NCBI RefSeq assembly: GCF_025399795.1
Contig: NZ_JAODTZ010000030.1
Coordinates: 59,791-123,790 of the forward strand
Reading direction: 5' to 3'
Origin: Streptomyces rhizosphaerihabitans
GTDB taxonomy: Bacteria; Actinomycetota; Actinomycetes; Streptomycetales; Streptomycetaceae
DNA: 64,000 nt
The position numbers and the translations under genes were made by a program. The notes under the pieces were generated by a model. The model did no database searches, was not told the DNA's origin, and saw only the letters and a program-made list of their open reading frames with translations. Positions 62,098-64,000 of the stretch are shown piece after piece (within the stretch, counting starts at the first letter, position 1; every line of letters starts with the position of its first letter).

Positions 62098-63374
62098 GAG
62101 CTCGTTCCTTCGACTCGTGAGCCGTGAACGGTTCTGTCGGCAGCGCGGGTGTCGGCGATCGCACCGGGCGGCCTCGAGGCGCGCCGGCCCGCCGGCACCA
62201 GCCAGGCGAGCAGCGCCACGCACAGTGCGATGGCCAGACCGTGGAAGGCGCCCACCACCTCAAGCGGCGAGTAGCTTTCCAGCAGGGTGGCGCTGACCAG
62301 CATCCCCAGTCCGAATCCGGTGTTCTCGGCGACCGCCGACAGCCCGAACACTCGCCCGCGCCACTGATCCGGCGCCTCCTGTAGGCGCGTCACGTAGGCG
62401 ATCTCGGTGAAGCCGTCGGCCATGCCGGCCAGCAGCGCCGCGCACACGGCGGGGAGCGTCGGCAGGCCGCTGAACACGAGAATGAACGCGGCCGACATCA
62501 CGCACGCACCCAGCGCGAAGGCGCGCTCGCCGGGCGCTCGGCCAGTCTTACGTGTGAACCGCCCGCACACCTGTTGCGCGACGATGTTCCCCATCGCCCA
62601 GGTCGCCCAGAACTGGCTGATGAACGCGGCCGGATGTGCCGCGTCCAGGGCGGCCGAATGGATGGGCAGAGCCACGTTGTGGGACGAGGACCCGAGCCCG
62701 TCGACGGCGCGGACGGCGATCATCGCGGCGATCACCGGCAGGGCGCGCAGCAGGGCCGGCGTCGTCGGGACGGGTGCCTCGGTGACCCCCTTGCCGGTCG
62801 TGCCCTCCGTCGTCGCATCCGCCCGGGTGCGCAGTGGCAGAAGCGAGAGGACCAGCGCGGACACGGCGAAGGTGGCGGCGTCGACGAGGAGCGCCGCGGA
62901 GTAGCCGAACGCCGCGGTGAGCACTCCGGCCGACGAGAATCCGGCGACCATCGCGAGTGACCGGCCGGTGACCACCAATCCATTGGCAGCGGCCCGCAGT
63001 TCGGCCCCCACCATCTCCGGAATGCTGCTGCGCAACGTGATCTGCGACAGCGTGGAGCAGGCCCCGGTCACCACCGCGAAGGCATAGACCGCGACGAGCC
63101 GCGCCCCACCGGGCACCAGAAACGTCCCGCTCAGCGCCACGGCCTGGACGAGGTCCGACCCCATCAAGAGCCTCTTGCCGTCGTACCGGGACACGAGCGC
63201 CCCGCTGACGAAGCCGGCAACCACCGTGGCCAGCAGCCGAACAGCCAGAAAGACACCGACAGAGAGGGCACTTCCGGTCAATTGATAGATGAATACATTC
63301 AGTGAAACCATGTTCAGGTAGCTGCCGAAGGCAGAAAGGGCATTTCCGGCCACCAGGAGGCGGAAGTGGCGCAT
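62094..63374 (-). CDS. major facilitator superfamily exporter
   Basis: The 426-residue protein has about 12 membrane segments with FVSGALVSRYDGKRLLMGSDL as the loop 2-3 motif and a long central loop (TRADATTEGTTGKG). It resembles the MFS_3/enterobactin-exporter-like group. ATG at 63374 has GAGGAAAGG upstream; a TTG at 63401 is possible. It is the first gene of the minus-strand assembly-line operon and overlaps the PKS start codon, so export of the product is likely. The 232 bp to the divergent aminopeptidase gene hold the promoters. Confidence 0.87.
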   Translation of the reverse strand: MRHFRLLVAGNALSAFGSYLNMVSLNVFIYQLTGSALSVGVFLAVRLLATVVAGFVSGALVSRYDGKRLLMGSDLVQAVALSGTFLVPGGARLVAVYAFAVVTGACSTLSQITLRSSIPEMVGAELRAAANGLVVTGRSLAMVAGFSSAGVLTAAFGYSAALLVDAATFAVSALVLSLLPLRTRADATTEGTTGKGVTEAPVPTTPALLRALPVIAAMIAVRAVDGLGSSSHNVALPIHSAALDAAHPAAFISQFWATWAMGNIVAQQVCGRFTRKTGRAPGERAFALGACVMSAAFILVFSGLPTLPAVCAALLAGMADGFTEIAYVTRLQEAPDQWRGRVFGLSAVAENTGFGLGMLVSATLLESYSPLEVVGAFHGLAIALCVALLAWLVPAGRRASRPPGAIADTRAADRTVHGSRVEGTSS

Positions 63375-63606
63375 CTGAGGCCTTTCCTCGTCCGGTTCCA
63401 AATGGATCCAAGCAGCCGGCCGCGCCGGCGACCACGAGAAATGACCGCCGATCCCTGCGGATTCCCCGTACCTCCCGGTTGCTTCGCGCCCTCCGTGACG
63501 ATTTGCCCACGGTCGTGGCCGCCGCTCCGCTGTTAGGCTCCCGCCTCATATGGGGCGATGACCGGAACGCCTATCGGAATGGCCGCACAGCACAGGAGTG
63601 ATCTCG

Positions 63607-64000
63607 ATGTCTGGCACGAACCTGACCCGCGAAGAGGCCCGGCAACGGGCCCAGTTCCTCGACGTCGACTCATACGACATTCACCTCGATCTCTCCGGCG
63701 CCCGGGAAGGAGGAACCTTCAGGTCGGTGACCACCATCCGCTTTCACGCCCTCCGGCCGGGGGCAGAGACCTTCGTCGACCTGGTCGCACCGGAGGTGCA
63801 CGAGGTCGTGCTGAACGGCGTTTCCCTCGATCCGGCCGCCGTCTTCCATGAGTTCCGGATCGGGTTAAAGCACCTCGCGGCGGGTCCGAACGAGCTGACA
63901 GTCGTCGCGGACTGCGCTTACACGAACACGGGTGAGGGCCTGCACCGCTTCGTCGACCCTGCAGACCAACAGGCCTACCTGTACACCCAGTTCCAGGTGG
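63607..64000 (+). CDS. pepN: aminopeptidase N, N-terminal part (cut by window edge)
   Basis: The first 131 residues match the N-terminal beta domain of M1 aminopeptidase N of actinobacteria: NLTREEARQRAQFLDVDSYDIHLDLS, FRSVTTIRF, and GEGLHRFVDPADQQAYLYTQF near the edge. AGGAGTG precedes the ATG. The zinc HExxH site lies beyond the window. It is a housekeeping enzyme and probably marks the right border of the cluster. Confidence 0.9.
   Translation, partial: MSGTNLTREEARQRAQFLDVDSYDIHLDLSGAREGGTFRSVTTIRFHALRPGAETFVDLVAPEVHEVVLNGVSLDPAAVFHEFRIGLKHLAAGPNELTVVADCAYTNTGEGLHRFVDPADQQAYLYTQFQV

Overview
The window is high-GC DNA with Streptomyces-type codon use, overlapping ATGA/GTGA gene junctions, GTG and TTG starts and rare TTA codons. 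Gene content is almost entirely secondary metabolism, so it looks like two neighbouring biosynthetic clusters in an actinomycete, most likely Streptomyces. No rRNA, tRNA or CRISPR was seen.

Region A (1-18.5 kb, all minus strand) is one cluster in at least two operons. The left operon (8159 to beyond the left edge) has a beta-lactam-synthetase/asparagine-synthetase-like enzyme lacking the glutaminase Cys, a TauD dioxygenase, a GMC oxidoreductase, an unassigned zinc metallopeptidase, a methyltransferase, a LysA-like decarboxylase and a proteobacterial-type DapD-like acyltransferase. This content resembles the logic of tabtoxin(ine-beta-lactam) biosynthesis, which branches from the lysine/DAP pathway. 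The right operon (17203 to 8428) has an adenylating enzyme, two carrier proteins, a SyrB2-like non-haem iron halogenase homologue (HxV instead of HxA), an amidohydrolase, a degenerate KAS III-like enzyme, a GNAT, a BtrH-like protein, a CPA2 antiporter and a PPTase. A LuxR/TrmB-like regulator (17507-18502) and a small predicted secreted peptide ending in NDTGWG sit at its head. A near-identical inverted-repeat motif lies upstream of both operons.

Region B (18.8-21.8 kb) holds three ordinary genes: a beta-lactamase-fold hydrolase, an arginase-family protein and a metallophosphoesterase.

Region C (21.9-48.1 kb, plus strand) starts with a DDAH-like enzyme, an aminotransferase, a methyltransferase, a tryptophan halogenase and its flavin reductase, an antiporter, a 2OG dioxygenase and an amino-acid permease. 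It continues as a tightly overlapping set: three ATP-grasp ligases, an MFS exporter, a dCTP-deaminase-like/PEP-synthase-like fusion, a CYTH-like protein, a HAD phosphatase, a phosphodiesterase/nucleotidyltransferase-like fusion, an unknown protein, a SRPBCC protein, an HPr-kinase-like protein, an NMP-kinase-like protein, a second dCTP-deaminase-like protein and a third antiporter. The combination suggests a peptide-nucleotide metabolite or another nucleotide-linked pathway that I cannot assign.

Region D (48.1-63.4 kb) has a terminator, a MITE-like element, a second DTGWD peptide divergent from a second LuxR/TrmB-like regulator (two TTA codons), a NarL-type regulator with a degenerate receiver, and a minus-strand assembly line: MFS, KS-AT-ACP, aminotransferase-monooxygenase-C-A-PCP, a stand-alone C protein with docking domain, and a frameshifted thioesterase. 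The right edge enters an aminopeptidase N gene.
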